A stretch of 64,000 bases of DNA, from positions 85,926,626 to 85,990,625 of the forward strand of contig NC_073305.1 in assembly GCF_027595985.1 (NCBI RefSeq), given 5' to 3'. Made by a program: the position numbers and the translations under genes. The notes beneath the pieces were generated by a model, which ran no database searches, was not told the origin of the DNA, and saw only the letters and a list, made by a program, of their open reading frames with translations. Source of the stretch: Sorex araneus. Lineage: Eukaryota > Chordata > Mammalia > Eulipotyphla > Soricidae. Each line of letters begins with the position of its first letter. The stretch's first letter is position 1. This document shows, piece by piece, positions 1-10,759 of this stretch.

Positions 1-515
1 AATGACCACTCACCACTCAAGTCTGTGAAAATAGAAACATGGATGTTTCTTGCAGATGTATGGCTGAGAATTTGAGTCTGGTTCTGCCCACATGTGTGAA
101 AAGTGCTCCCAGTGGTGGTTTTATTGGACACCCCGTCCACCTCACAGCATCAGAGTGGTCCAGGTCCAGTGTGTAGTCAGGTGCACAAGAGCACCATCAC
201 TGGAAAGTGTGAGCCCAGATAAGCGCTGCAACTGAAAAACACAAACACTTCCATCAGATACGTAACTCCCTGAAAGCCACAGCTAAAGAGTCTGACCCAT
301 AGCAATTACCTGTGTGAGCAATACCACTAAAAGTGCAACACTGCCGCCCAGGTGTGAGCACACAACCCAGGCATCGCAATGAAGTGTGCTAGCACCACTG
401 GCAAATATGTGGGCACCACAACAGCATGCAAGCACCACAACGAACCCTGTTTGTAATGCTAAGTCATTGCAGCCACAATAACAAAAGGAAGGCGGGAAAA
501 TATTTTTTAAAAGTA
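1..515. other. Non-coding sequence, nothing recognised
   Basis: CA- and GC-moderate sequence with short open frames on both strands but no protein family signature, splice-flanked exon or repeat that I can name. Confidence 0.5.
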
Positions 516-517
516 GA

Positions 518-706
518 GGGTCCAGAGCAATATTACAGAGGATAGGGCATATGCCTTGCATGCTGCCAACCTAGTTCAATCCCCTGCATCACATATGGGC
601 CCCCAAGCACCGCTAGGAGTAATTCCCGAGTGCTGAGCCAGGAGAAACCCCTGAGCATTAGCTGGGCGTGACCCAAAAAGCAAAATAAAATAAAATAAAA
701 TAAACA
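518..706 (+). mobile_element. tRNA-derived SINE, poly(A) type (type 1)
   Basis: Begins GGGTCCAGAGCAATATTACAG, a decayed tRNA-like head. It continues with the box-B region (AGTTCAATCC) and the body GCTAGGAGTAATTCCCGAG, and ends in an (AAAAT)n tail. Moderate divergence from the young copies at 20.5 and 54.3 kb suggests middle age. Confidence 0.9.
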
Positions 707-1112
707 GAAACAGTCAAACAGTTGTATCACTTTTCTTTGAAAATCTCTATGAAAGCTGAAAAAAGTCACAAAGACATCTAAGTATGTGTTTAAACATATG
801 TAGTGATTAAGAGTTTGATTATTGTTAATTAATTCAAAGACTTAAATACTATGTGGTAGCCACTTGTCTAGGAATTATTTATTAAAATTGAAATGTGCTT
901 CGAATCTATCATCTTGTAAATCTTCCTAAAAATACTTAAGAGGTTAGAATATTTTTTTTAAAATAGAAAAGGGGAGAATGACTCAGATAAATAAGGAGGT
1001 TATGCTTCTAGATGAGCACTTTTAGCAGCTTAAAGCAATGGGGAAATGCTTATATATTTATCTATTTTTATGTGTTTGTTTTTATTTATTTTAAATCAGT
1101 TTCTTTTTATAG

Positions 1113-1320
1113 GATGCAGCTGAGGTGGTGCTGGTGCTGGTGCATTTGGGGACCTGCCCTAGCTATGCTCAGCTTGTAGTGTTGTTCTTGGGATCCACTG
1201 GGACCTCAATCAACACTTTCAGATGCAGAGCAAGATATGAGATTCTGGAGATCCAAGTTAAGGTCACACAAATATTAGGGATGTGCTTGGCTGCTTGAAT
1301 TATACCCCCTGCCTCTCCTA
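1113..1320 (-). mobile_element. Possible highly diverged SINE
   Basis: Read on the minus strand it contains AAGCTGAGCATAGCTAGGGC followed by GTCCCCAAA, which resembles the 'ctgagcactgctgggtgt..cccaaaa' end of the type-1 SINE. The tRNA head is not recognisable. Weak call. Confidence 0.35.
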
Positions 1321-2078
1321 AGAATGTTTTCCAGAATTTAAATCAGAAATACTTTTAAGGTTTTCTTTTAAGGTAAAAAAATAATTTATTGTCTTTTTTA
1401 TTCAGTCACTTTGACAAATTTTTTTGTGGCCAATGCATAAATTGTAAATCTGCGATCAAAATGTTTGACATTACCTAGAAGTGTTTAAGATAGCCATTTA
1501 ACTATGGCCCAGAAAGCACCATTTTAATACCTAATTGAAATACCTAGGGATTTTTTTCCAATTTTAATGTATTAAGATTTTCTGTAATTCATTAAGGGTG
1601 GTATCAAAGTTTTAGAGTTCTGCCACCTAAGTATTGCTGGCTTAAGGACCAGATTTGAGAAAAGGACCAGAACAGGTTCTCAGAGAGATTATCAATAGAT
1701 CAGTTGCATCCACATTAACTGGGGATTTATTAGAAATGTGTTTGGGCCCCATTCTGGACTAACTGCATTAGAAATTTGGCAAAGCTACAGGGCAGGAAGT
1801 GATCCTGATATTCGTATTATAAAACATACTTCAAATTATCTTGATATATTGAAGCATATCAGGGTGCAAGGTAGGATCGTTCAAACTGGGAAAAATGCAA
1901 AACATACAAGACTATATTTAATAAGAATTGATTGAGTTATAATACACATATTAAAGTGTTCATAACAAATGTATACATATTTATAAAAGGTATTAAAATA
2001 ATATAAATTTAATATATCTAATATTCATGCATGTCATTCTACCTAAGGTCCAAAGCAATTATGATCATTTTTAAAGTG
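1321..2078. other. AT-rich non-coding sequence
   Basis: No repeat family or gene recognised. Long A/T runs are frequent. The small open frame at 1738-1935 has no recognisable family. Confidence 0.5.
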
Positions 2079-2082
2079 ACTA

Positions 2083-2324
2083 GCACTGTCACTGTCATCC
2101 TGTTCCTCATCGATTTGTTCGAGCGGGCACCAGTAACGTCTCTCATTGTGAGACTTATTGTTACTGTTTTTGGCATATCCAAGACACCACGGGTAGCTTG
2201 TCAGGCTCTGCCGTGCGGGTGTGATGCTCTCGGTAGCTTGCCGGGCTCTCCGAGACGGGCGGAGGAATCGAACCCAGTTCAACCTCGTGAAAGGCAAATG
2301 CCCTACCACTGTGCTATTGCTCTA
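2083..2324 (-). mobile_element. tRNA-derived SINE, tandem-tail type (type 2), full length
   Basis: On the minus strand the element starts with a tRNA-like head ending in a box-B-like GGTTCGATTCC region. It then runs through a body with CGGAGAGCCCGGCAAGCTAC and GGCATATC, the segment GAGCGGGCACCAGTAAC (plus-strand reading), and ends in a (CAGTGA)n-like tail rather than poly(A). It differs from type 1 in everything downstream of the head. Confidence 0.9.
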
Positions 2325-2385
2325 TGACAAAACTACAAAGGGAGCAAAAAAGTCGTAACCATAATAGTTAAGATAAAAATGCTAG

Positions 2386-2531
2386 AGAGATTTCAAGAGT
2401 CTGAATGCGTGTGTAAGGCCTTGATTTGATCCCTGGAATCATATATAATTCTGAATACTGCCAGGAACAACTCTGGTACTGACCTGAGTCTGGTCCCAGG
2501 GCACTACTGAGTGTAGTTCCCAAACAGGATA
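2386..2531 (+). mobile_element. Diverged type-1 SINE
   Basis: AAGGCCTTGATTTGATCCCTGG matches the head/box-B region, and GAATACTGCCAGGAACAAC matches the body. The tail is almost lost. Confidence 0.6.
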
Positions 2532-2611
2532 AGGATCAGCTTTAATCTAAGCTTTAGGGGTTGTGATAAAATGATGGAGGACATATTGTGGAAACTGGAG
2601 GGCTGGTAGTA

Positions 2612-2612
<1 letters not shown>

Positions 2613-2647
<35 letters not shown>
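2613..2647. repeat. (TA)n microsatellite
   Basis: About 16 uninterrupted TA units. Confidence 0.95.
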
Positions 2648-2819
2648 TATATACAGTATATTTTAACCTCAGGAAGGAGATATTTACAGTGGTATGAATA
2701 GTTGCTTTGTAGTTATTAATTTGCTGTTAATTATGAGGATTACTCTCATGGGAATTAGTCTTGTCCTCAAAATACCATTTTCCCCTTTTCTTCTTTCAAA
2801 AAAGTCTTCAAATGATCAA

Positions 2820-3285
2820 TAACCACCATGAATACCTTGACCCTTTCCCCCCACAGTCCATCCTTCCCCTTCTAGGAACCTCAGTCTTGTCAATCTTGCT
2901 TTGAATGTTCATTGGTTTTGTTTCCTTATATTGTAGATTTATATAGGCAAAATCTTCCAGCTTTGTTTTTCACATCTGACTTACTTCATTTTGCAAAATT
3001 CCCTCAAATTCTTTCCATTTTGCTACAAATGGCAACATTTTCCATTTTAAGCTTAATAATATGCTATTGTGTGTTTGAATACCATGTATTTGTGCATATG
3101 TCCAATATAATGTGTGCATGTATATCATGCCTTCTTTATCTAGCCATCTATATGGCATTTTAGTTGTTTCAATATATTGCTCTTCTAAATAATACTACAA
3201 TAAAAATTAGGGTATATACTGCTTTTTAAGTTAATTATTTCATATACTTTGGTTGGATATCCTAAAGATATAAAAAAGCTATTTC
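2820..3285 (-). mobile_element. Ancient L1 3' end (ORF2 end/3' UTR)
   Basis: The plus strand carries, in order, the classic antisense-L1 words: TGCTACAAATGGCAACATTTTCC, a GAATACCATGTATT-like 'ATTCCATTGTGTG' block, CTTCTTTATCTAGCCATCTAT, and TTTTAGTTGTTTCAATAT. These correspond to the last codons of ORF2 and the start of the 3' UTR of old mammalian L1. Heavily decayed, with no open frame. Confidence 0.75.
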
Positions 3286-3307
3286 TAAATCAATATAAAT
3301 TCAATGT

Positions 3308-3725
3308 AGTATCATCATCATCATCATCATCCCATTGATCATCGAATTTCTCGAGTGATTTTAGTAACGTCTTCATTCATCCTAGCCTAAATTTTAGAAG
3401 CTTCTATTTACTCGTCCTTTCCAATGGTGCTGCATTGGAGGCTCTTTCAGGGTCAGGGGAATGAGACCCATCATTGTTACTGATTTTGGCATATTTATAC
3501 ACCATGGGGAGTTTTCAAGGCTCTCCCTGTGGGCAGGAAACTCTCAGTAGCTTGCCAGGCTCTCCCAAAGGGAGAACAGACCATAAGATGTTGCGCATCT
3601 GCAAAGCGGCTACGTGCTTCTGGGAGCTTGGTTTTAAAGTCTTTGGATATTGGCCGTTGGTGAAATTACACTGCACCGGGGGCAGTCCCTGGGTGTGACT
3701 GCCTAGCTACTGGAAGATGGGGAAT
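3308..3725 (-). mobile_element. Long composite SINE-like element (type 3)
   Basis: Starts (plus strand) with an (ATC)n tail and the type-2 tail segment (ATCATCGAATTTCTCGAG, then AGTAAC). It then has an extra ~90-bp block (GGAGGCTCTTTCAGGGTCAGGGGAATGAGA) absent from ordinary type-2 copies, then GGCATAT, GGCAGGAAACTCTCAG and CTTCTGGGAGC. It aligns end to end with 41472-42014 over about 370 bp. No tRNA head is recognisable. Confidence 0.75.
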
Positions 3726-4189
3726 CTGGATGGAAGAGGCCCAGTACTGATGTAGTATAGCAATGAAAAAATATATTTATGGGTTGAACAGGCATAAATG
3801 TAACATTTTAAGAAATAATATATATTGTGGGACAAAGGAAGCAACTCATCATTAACCAGTTGTAAAGTTTCTAAAATATGATATAGTTGCTTCGTGATAG
3901 GAAAGCTTTGATAGATTTTTTGGTCATGGAGATTGTTTCTCCTCATTCCTAAGAGAATTGAAGAGAGGTTAAAATGAGGTGACACCCTGACAAACATTTC
4001 TTCTACTCTCATCATACAAACTTCGTCAACAAAGATTTGGTGTGAATGTCTTATGGAAGACACAAGAAATGTGTACTGAATTCTGAGCAGCACTTAAATG
4101 AGGAGGCTAATACTAAAGCCAAACTGGTTTGGTCACACTGGTAGGAAAGCTGCTTCTGAAGAGCTGTTAAATAGGAACTGCTTCTATTT

Positions 4190-4345
4190 AACATAAGATA
4201 GAAGCAAGCTATAAATTTGAGTAGACCCAGGAGTGATTCCCTATAATTAGCTGAGAAATTCTCTAAGAACCTTGCAAAGATCAGGCATTCAGGTGAAGCA
4301 CTAGAATTAGATCAACACCACTAGGGTACTGAGCTACTTGGGGAA
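4190..4345 (+). repeat. Left copy of an inverted 150-bp repeat pair
   Basis: Contains CAGGAGTGATTCCCTATAA, AGCTGAGAAATTCTCTAAGA and CCTTGCAAAGATCAGGC in this order. The same order occurs on the opposite strand at 5085-5230. Family unknown; it may be an undescribed dispersed repeat or a local inverted duplication. Confidence 0.8.
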
Positions 4346-4506
4346 ATTTGTAGAACATAATTATTGGGTCTCACCCCATATATTGATTCATCAGTCTAGA
4401 GTATGAAAAAGGTATCAAGGTTTTATTCAGTCTTCCTGAGCTATTCTATTATACAGCCAACTTTGAGAAGTGCTGCATAAACAAATAAAACACTTCACTT
4501 ACACAA

Positions 4507-4714
4507 TTTCTTTCTCCTCCTCTTCTTCTTCTTCTTCTTCTTCTTCTTCTTCTTCTTCTTCTTCTTCTTCTTCTTCTTCTTCTTCTTCTTCTTCTTCTTC
4601 TTCTTCTTCTTCTTCTTCTTCTTCTTCTTCTTCTTCTTCTTCTTCTTCTTCTTCTTCTTCTTCTTCTTCTTCTTCTTCTTCTTCTTCTTCTTCTTCTTCT
4701 TCTTCCTCTTCCTC
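4507..4714. repeat. (CTT)n / (GAA)n microsatellite, 208-nt homopyrimidine run
   Basis: About 61 near-perfect CTT units (4521-4705) inside an uninterrupted pyrimidine run of 208 nt. The run continues as interrupted pyrimidine-rich DNA to the oligo(T) at about 4800, the reversed poly(A) tail of the SINE at 4798-4957, from which it probably grew. Open frames here (poly-Ser, poly-Lys, poly-Glu) are artefacts. Confidence 0.97.
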
Positions 4715-4797
4715 ATCCTTTTCCACCTCATTCCTCTTCTTCTTCCTCTTCCTCCTCCTCATCCTTTTCCACCTCAAGCTCCCTTTACTCCTCATTC

Positions 4798-4957
4798 TTT
4801 TTTTTTTACCTACACCTGGTGATGCTCAGGGATACTCTTGTCTCTGAACTCAGGGATCACTCCTGGATCTGGAAACCCTCTGGGATGTAGAGGAGCATGC
4901 CTGGGTTGGAAGCACGCAAGGCAAGTGCCATACCCACTGCACTATTGCTCTACCTCC
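4798..4957 (-). mobile_element. Type-1 SINE
   Basis: Oligo(T), then CACCTGGTGATGCTCAGGG, CAGGGATCACTCCTGGAT and a reversed head ending CACTGCACTATTGCTCTACC. The body carries a short insertion (GTAGAGGAGCATGC). Its tail abuts the CTT microsatellite. Confidence 0.85.
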
Positions 4958-5084
4958 AATAATTTTTTTTACCAAAATATTAGTCACAACTCATAAAATT
5001 TGAAGGATTTAGGCTAATATGTACCAATGAAAATGCAAAGAAATGCAGAGTTCCCTATTTTCTGGGTAGATGTGGTGGTTATAC

Positions 5085-5230
5085 TCAGTTCCATACTCGG
5101 TGTTGAGATAATTCCAGTGCCTCACCCAAACACCTAATCTTTGCAAGGTTCTTAGAGTATTTCTCAGCTAATAATAGGGAATCACTCCTGGGCCTACTCT
5201 CATTTATAGCTTGTTTCTGAAATCACTCCC
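5085..5230 (-). repeat. Right copy of the inverted 150-bp repeat pair
   Basis: Reverse complement of 4190-4345, with words TCTTTGCAAGGTTCTTAGAG, TATTTCTCAGCTAAT and AGGGAATCACTCCTGGGC. The two arms enclose the CTT tract and a SINE, with a spacer of about 740 bp. Confidence 0.8.
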
Positions 5231-5404
5231 CATAGATTTCAATTTCTTTCTCTCTGAGCTCCTATTCTTCTCTACTCATTACAACGACAAAAACACAAAA
5301 TCAGAAACCAGAGAAACTGTCTGGAAGGTTCTTAGCTAATGCTTCTGGACACAGTAGGCAGGCACTATCACTTGGGACTGAGTGAAATTCATTTGTAAAT
5401 ACTC

Positions 5405-5580
5405 TTAAACATAGATGACTCAATGGGCTGAGCATATGTTTTGGGTATAGGAAGTTGGGATTAATCCCTGTCATCTCAGGGTCCACCCCATACCCCCAGG
5501 AGCAATCCAGAGCACAGAGTAGCCCCCCATTACTGATTGGTACGTGGCTCAAGTACAAGCAAAAAAGACATTTTAAAAAT
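5405..5580 (+). mobile_element. Diverged type-1 SINE
   Basis: GGGCTGAGCATATGTTTTGG (head), GGGATTAATCCCTGTCATC (box B and following), CCAGGAGCAATCCAGAGCACAGAG (body), then an A-rich end with AGCAAAAAAG. Confidence 0.65.
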
Positions 5581-6619
5581 TCTGCCTTCATAACCTACCT
5601 TGTTTAATATCCATAGCTTTTAACTCAGATAAGTTCCATAGGTAATTTTTAGTAGCATAACTGGATAACTTGATTTGTAGATACCTGGATGGGCCTCAAG
5701 AATTAGATGGACTCTCATCTCCCTCAAATGAGACACACTTTAAATTAGTTTCTGTGTAGAAATAGTTCATCAAAAAATTCAGATTAGCAAATAGGCCTAT
5801 AGTTTCATTTCTACTTAATGATTACTTATCTATATTATAAATCTTATTAGAAAGCAGCATTTCACCTTGCTCATACAAACTGAAACTGTCCTTTATTTCT
5901 GCTGTTACTAAGACTTTCTAGCTATATCAAATTTGAACCATACTTGTTTAACATGTTATTTTAATTCAATCATTATAAACTAATTGATATCAACTATAAG
6001 GTACTCACTCTTAAATAGGTCCTGGAAGACAGACTATTAGACTTTCAGGAAACTCTTTATATTACCGTACTTCAGTTAATGTACTTCAATTTCAGTGTAC
6101 CTCATTATTTTACTACAATATGAATATAAAAATTTAAAAATATCTTAAAGATCTATTTTAAAATGATGAAATTATAGTTATTCTTTTATTATGACTATTC
6201 CTTAGAAATGACCAATATAAATGTCACAACGTGTGGAGTGTGCCTTTAACTCATGCAGCCATATAATTCTGTTTCTTTTCTCATTTTGTCGTGTACATTT
6301 TTACAGTCTACACAACAGCCTTCGAAGGAAAATACCACATTATTTCTAAGAGTATTGGGAAAATCGAAATGAAATGCCATCTTTGAATATTAAAGTTGGT
6401 TCCTATCACCCAAACAGCCTTTCTCTCCTATTTCCTTCACTGTACATACCCCATACCCTCAGCCTCTTACACTCCCCAGAAGGAGGCCAGAGCTCTGTTT
6501 TTTGCTCCCTTTGCACGTTCTCTCAGAAGGTTTTTTTTTTTTTTGCAAGTTTCTGCAGTTACTTCAAGCATAAGTTTGCTTCTAATACAGATTTCATTCA
6601 GAAATCCTTATGTCAAGTA
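5581..6619. other. Non-coding AT-rich sequence
   Basis: No gene or repeat recognised. A T-run at 6530-6545 could be a remnant retroposon tail but has no body next to it. Confidence 0.45.
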
Positions 6620-8380
6620 AACTCACACTGCATGTTTCCCATTGAGAGCAAAGGAAAATAGATTTAGCCCTAAAATATACCATCTGTGTCAATATGTGTC
6701 AATATGTGACGGTGGAGATTTAAATCTGAGCACATTTGTTAGCTTTAATTCCAAGGCAGTGGGTGCTTTAGTCATTGTTTCCCCTAGCCCTCAAAAGAAA
6801 CATCTTCCTGGGGTCGCCAAATCCCTTCTTAGAAGTCAAGGCAAAACATCTGCTCCAGAGGACCTCTCTTGGGTAGAAGCTCCCCAGATTTGCTCATTTG
6901 GCTTGCTCACTGTGTCTCTTTGCACTATTAACAGCACTGGGTGAAAGGCCTTTGGGATTAAAAGCAAACTCCTTTGCATCTCGAACCAACACATCCTTTC
7001 TCTTTTGCCTTTTGCACTGTTGGTGCATAAACACTTCAGGTGTGTTTTTGAGTCCCCTGGCCGCCCACACATTGAAAAAGATTCTTCCTTCATTTGAGCC
7101 AGGAGACTCGGAATGTGGAAAAGCCAGTGAAGTTTTAATTGGATTAAACTCAGTGTGTCCCTCCACCCCCAGCCTCCTTACTGGCAACTTTCTTTGACAG
7201 TTTAACTAACAAGATAATGTGCAACAAAGGGGCATGGCATTCTGCAGGGCCTCCTGCCTTACCTGGGGCAAATACACCTGGGCCAGCTGTGAGTCGCAAC
7301 AGAATAACAGGTAACTGACAACAACCCCCACTCTGACACTGTCACCAACTCCCAGGCTTTGTGCATTTCTGAGATGAAATTCAAACCTGAAATTTTAGCT
7401 GCTCAAAGTGATTGGATTCAGCAGGCGCCTCCTGAACTTGCGGTTTAAGTGCCAGAGGGAGAGCAAAGCCACTTCCCTGGTCTTTCATTCCCTCGGCCAA
7501 GAAAAATCAAAATCTGTCCATTTGGCACGTTTGCGAGGGAAAAAGGGCAATACAAATTTTCCTTAATAAAATAATGCCGGCTATTAAAGAGCAGCCTTGC
7601 CGATGTCACTTGCCGCCCTTCTCCCACAGGGCTGGCGGGCACCAGGCCAGGGTGTGGGGAAGTGCAATTGGAGACATTAGTTCCACCACCTTAGGTACGG
7701 TAGCAAAATAATATTTGATAAATGAAAATAAATCCAGGCAGGCACAATTTCCAAATAGTTTTTAGAAGTACCTGTCACTTCCAGACTCCCTTCTTAAGCG
7801 GAACCCTTGGTGAGCGAATCCATTTTACCGCTTCTTCCAGGCAGAAAATTTCCGTGTGCCCTCAAAGCATTCAGTGTTTCCAGGAGGGTGACAATCACAT
7901 TTTCATGAGCATCAGGGACCCTCTTCGGAAGCTCCTTCTAGGAGGTTCTGGCCGGAAACTGGAGCCATTGGAGCTCTCGGTGTACTCTTGGGAGACCTGG
8001 AGTTCAGGTACCCACCCCCAGGGTATTACCGCCACCTAGTAGTGTTAGTACCTCCAATAGCTCTTAAAGGAAGACACCTATTTCGTGCCATGATTAGAGC
8101 TAAAATGAAAACATCTCCGAGAAGGGTTGTAGTGCCTCAGTATCCCCACAGAGATGGATAAAGCTTCCATTGGGTCCTCTCCTATTGGCAGAGGATATGG
8201 AGGTGAGGGAATTACAGGGAAAGCTGTCACTATCCAAAAGGAAACTTCATGTCTTGACTGATTTTTACTCACATGCGAAAGGTTGGATATTTGGAAAGAG
8301 GCTTAACCAAAATTCTCACCAAAAAGGTAGAAGAGGGAAAAGAAGACAGAGATTAAAAATAAAAGTTAAGGAACCTGAGA
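6620..8380. other. Repeat-free island, candidate conserved non-coding element
   Basis: About 1.75 kb without any recognisable SINE, LINE or microsatellite, in a window where repeats come every few hundred bases. Base composition is richer in G+C than the flanks, with open frames in several directions but no protein family signature. Homeodomain-like AT cores (TTAATAAAATAATG near 7563; GGATTAAA near 6955) sit among GC-rich stretches. Enhancer-like function is inference from repeat exclusion and composition only. Confidence 0.35.
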
Positions 8381-8385
8381 GATTT

Positions 8386-8610
8386 TACTGTATCACTGTA
8401 TCACTGTCATCCCATTGTTCGTCGATTTACTCTAGCGGGCACCAGTAACATTTCTATTACACTCAGCTCTGAGCTTTCCAGGCTCTGCTGTGCAGGCGGG
8501 ATACTCTCAGTAGCTTGCTGGGCTCTCCGAGAGGTATGTAAATATCTGTTACTGTATTTTGAATATGAATATGCCACGGGGAGCTTGCCAGGCTCTCCCA
8601 AGTAGGTAAT
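8386..8610 (-). mobile_element. Type-2 SINE, rearranged
   Basis: Tandem tail (ACTGTATC)n at 8387-8408, then CCCATTGTTCGTCGATTTAC and GCGGGCACCAGTAAC. The internal CTGTTACTGTATTTTGAATATG segment appears after, not before, the CTCTCAGTAGCTTGC block, and GAGCTTGCCAGGCTCTCCC is repeated. This implies an internal rearrangement or two overlapping copies. Confidence 0.8.
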
Positions 8611-8617
8611 AGACTCT

Positions 8618-8815
8618 TGGTAGAGAGATTGTACAATGGGTAAAAAATTTACCTCGGATTATTCCTGTCTTTATTTTACATTGCAAATGGCAGACCTGTG
8701 TTCAATCCCCAGCACCCTATAAGGTTGTCTGAGTCCCACCAGCAGTGAACCCTGAGCACAGAGCCGGGGCAAGCTCTGAGCACTGTTATGTGGTTCCCAA
8801 ACCAAAAAGTAAATC
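8618..8815 (+). mobile_element. Type-1 SINE with interrupted head
   Basis: Head TGGTAGAGAGATTGTACAATGGG, box-B-like GTGTTCAATCCCC and body GCACAGAGCCGGGGC, ending CCCAAACCAAAAAG. The head-to-box-B distance is stretched by an unrelated AT-rich stretch. Confidence 0.75.
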
Positions 8816-8837
8816 ATTTAATATTAAACTCCCAAGT

Positions 8838-8925
8838 GGGCTAGGAGAGACAGGATTATGGGCTATGTAATAGAGCACATGCCTTGCATGCATGAAACTT
8901 GGGTTCAATTTCAAGTAACACCCCC
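8838..8925 (+). mobile_element. 3'-incomplete SINE head fragment
   Basis: GGGCTAGGAGAGACAGGATT...GAGCACATGCCTTGCATGCATG...GGGTTCAATTTCAAGTAACAC is a tRNA-derived head with box-B remnant. The body is not recognisable. Confidence 0.6.
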
Positions 8926-9479
8926 AACCCCAACCTTACTTTCCAAAGCCACCAAGTATGGCAATCACAATGGAAGCAACATGATTTTTTTTTAAGATGA
9001 TGGAGGAGGGGCATTTTGACCTAATTTGAATTGGGAGCAGTACCACAGTTTTGATTTTTCTGGTCATTGAAGTAAATATGACATAGGTATGAGAAAGCTT
9101 CATTTGATCAGAATGTGGAAAAGAACCAGACAGAACACCTGAGTTCCTGGCTTAGTTTAAGAATGTTGCAACCAACGACTGATCCTTTCAATAGGATCAG
9201 TACCAAGAGTGCTTCTCACCACATTATGAATGTCCAAATATTCTCTCTGAGTCAGTTTAACTGGGGAACTTTAGTTCCCTCACAACACATGCTTCTGATT
9301 TTGAACTAAAGATTTAAGGAAGAAAGGAAAGTAATCTTTCTCTCTCATGTTTTCTCTCATTTCTTTCTCCTTTACTTCTTCCTTCTATTCTCCTGCCCTT
9401 TTCCTTTTAAAATGAAATCTGTACATAATCTGTGTTCCATCAGTTTATAACTGTCATACATGGGTAATAATAAACCTGT

Positions 9480-9575
9480 TATAGGAGGTTGTTGCTAATT
9501 TTAAATGAGACGATTCACTTTCATTGTTTAGGAAGATGTATGGCATGTAGTAAACATGAACCAGTAATCAGCTTA
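9480..9575 (+). mobile_element. MIR fragment, 3' half
   Basis: GGTTGTTGCTAATTTTAAATGAGAC and GGCATGTAGTAAAC match the MIR 'GGTTGTTGTGAGGATTAAATGAG...GGCACATAGTAAGC' core-to-3' region. Confidence 0.65.
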
Positions 9576-9635
9576 TCAAGGACTGGCAGCTATTTGATTA
9601 CATTGCATTCTGGCAGGACTAGGTGTTGAATACAA

Positions 9636-9637
<2 letters not shown>

Positions 9638-9687
<50 letters not shown>

Positions 9688-9721
9688 CCTCCCTCTCCTC
9701 TACTTCCCTCTCTCTCTCTCA
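9638..9721. repeat. (CT)n microsatellite and CT-rich low-complexity tract
   Basis: About 21 CT units, then imperfect CCCT/TCTC repeats. Confidence 0.95.
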
Positions 9722-10282
9722 CCCCCCATTCACATATTGTAGTTGAAGCAATATGGTAAGAGTAGTGTGATCATTTATACTTCTGGTACTCAAAGTTACT
9801 GCACCTCTACCACTGGCAAACTGTCAAAGACCCTCAAAGGAATTTCCCTGTCTTATTTCAATCCATTTCTTCCTCCCTATCCCTCCAAGTTCTTTTCTCC
9901 CACAGATTGATAACTTCAGTTCTCAGTTCAGGAGTCAAAATGTAAAGAATTTGTTGTCATTAAACACTGTCTTTTTCTTATCTCTTATTTTTATCTCTGT
10001 CTTAAGAATTCTTTTTATAATCACCTTCACTCACAGGAAACAATATGAAAAGTACTCTGAATGATAGATAAGTGTCCATTTCACTGTGGCAGATAGAATC
10101 AGGTAGGAGACAAGGGTCTTTCTTTTTCTACTGGATAATTGCTACAACCATAAGCATTTGAAATGGTGTGTCATCTTAAGAAAAGAAGACAGGATAATTC
10201 TACCTTGGACTGCCAGTAGAGTCCAACTATAATTAATCAGGTGGGAAAATACCAGAGCAAACAACCAAAAAAATATTTCTGT

Positions 10283-10480
10283 AGGGCTAGAGAGATAGAA
10301 CAATGCATAAGGCACTTGTCTTGCACGTGACTGATGCAGATAGGATCCCTACTGCCTTATATGGTCCCATGAGCACAGCAAAGATTTTCCCTGTCATAGA
10401 GCCAAGAGTAAGCCCCAAGCACAGTCGGGTGTTGCCCAAGTGCTCCATCTCCACCCCATATTACCCACATTCTTCCAAAC
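10283..10480 (+). mobile_element. Type-1 SINE
   Basis: Head GGGCTAGAGAGATAGAACAATG, CTTGTCTTGCACGTGACTG, degraded box B (AGGATCCCTACTGCC), body AGAGCCAAGAGTAAGCCCC and GGGTGTTGCCCAAG. Confidence 0.85.
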
Positions 10481-10560
10481 AAACATGAAACAAAGTTCAT
10501 TCCACTGTAGCTCTGAAATATAAAAAGTCAGACCTAAACAAAGAGTAATTAAAGTTAATT

Positions 10561-10742
10561 TCTGGGACTGGAGGAATAGAACAGGGGTCAGAGCACTTGC
10601 CTTAAATTAAACCTACCTGTGTTAAATTCCCCAAGTCACATATGGTTTTGAGTTCCACCAACAGTGATTCCTGAGCACAGAGCCAGGAGTAATCCCTGAT
10701 CACTACTGATTATGGCCTCAAAACAAACAGATAGACAAACAA
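10561..10742 (+). mobile_element. Type-1 SINE
   Basis: GGGACTGGAGGAATAGAACAGG head, AGAGCACTTGCCTTAA, CAACAGTGATTCCTGAGCAC and GCCAGGAGTAATCCCTGATC, with an (ACAAAC)n-like tail. Confidence 0.88.
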
Positions 10743-10759
10743 AGGCCAGGGACAAATTT

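Noticed and set aside
3308..3335. (ATC)n run considered as a separate microsatellite or CRISPR-like array
   Set aside because: It is the tandem 3' tail of the type-3 element.
4470..4847. Open frame encoding a long poly-Ser protein, with poly-Lys and poly-Glu frames on the other strand
   Set aside because: Entirely due to the (CTT)n microsatellite; no gene signals.
6374..7197. Overlapping open frames on both strands that could suggest an exon
   Set aside because: No conserved domain, no consistent frame and no convincing splice sites. Reported only as a repeat-free island.
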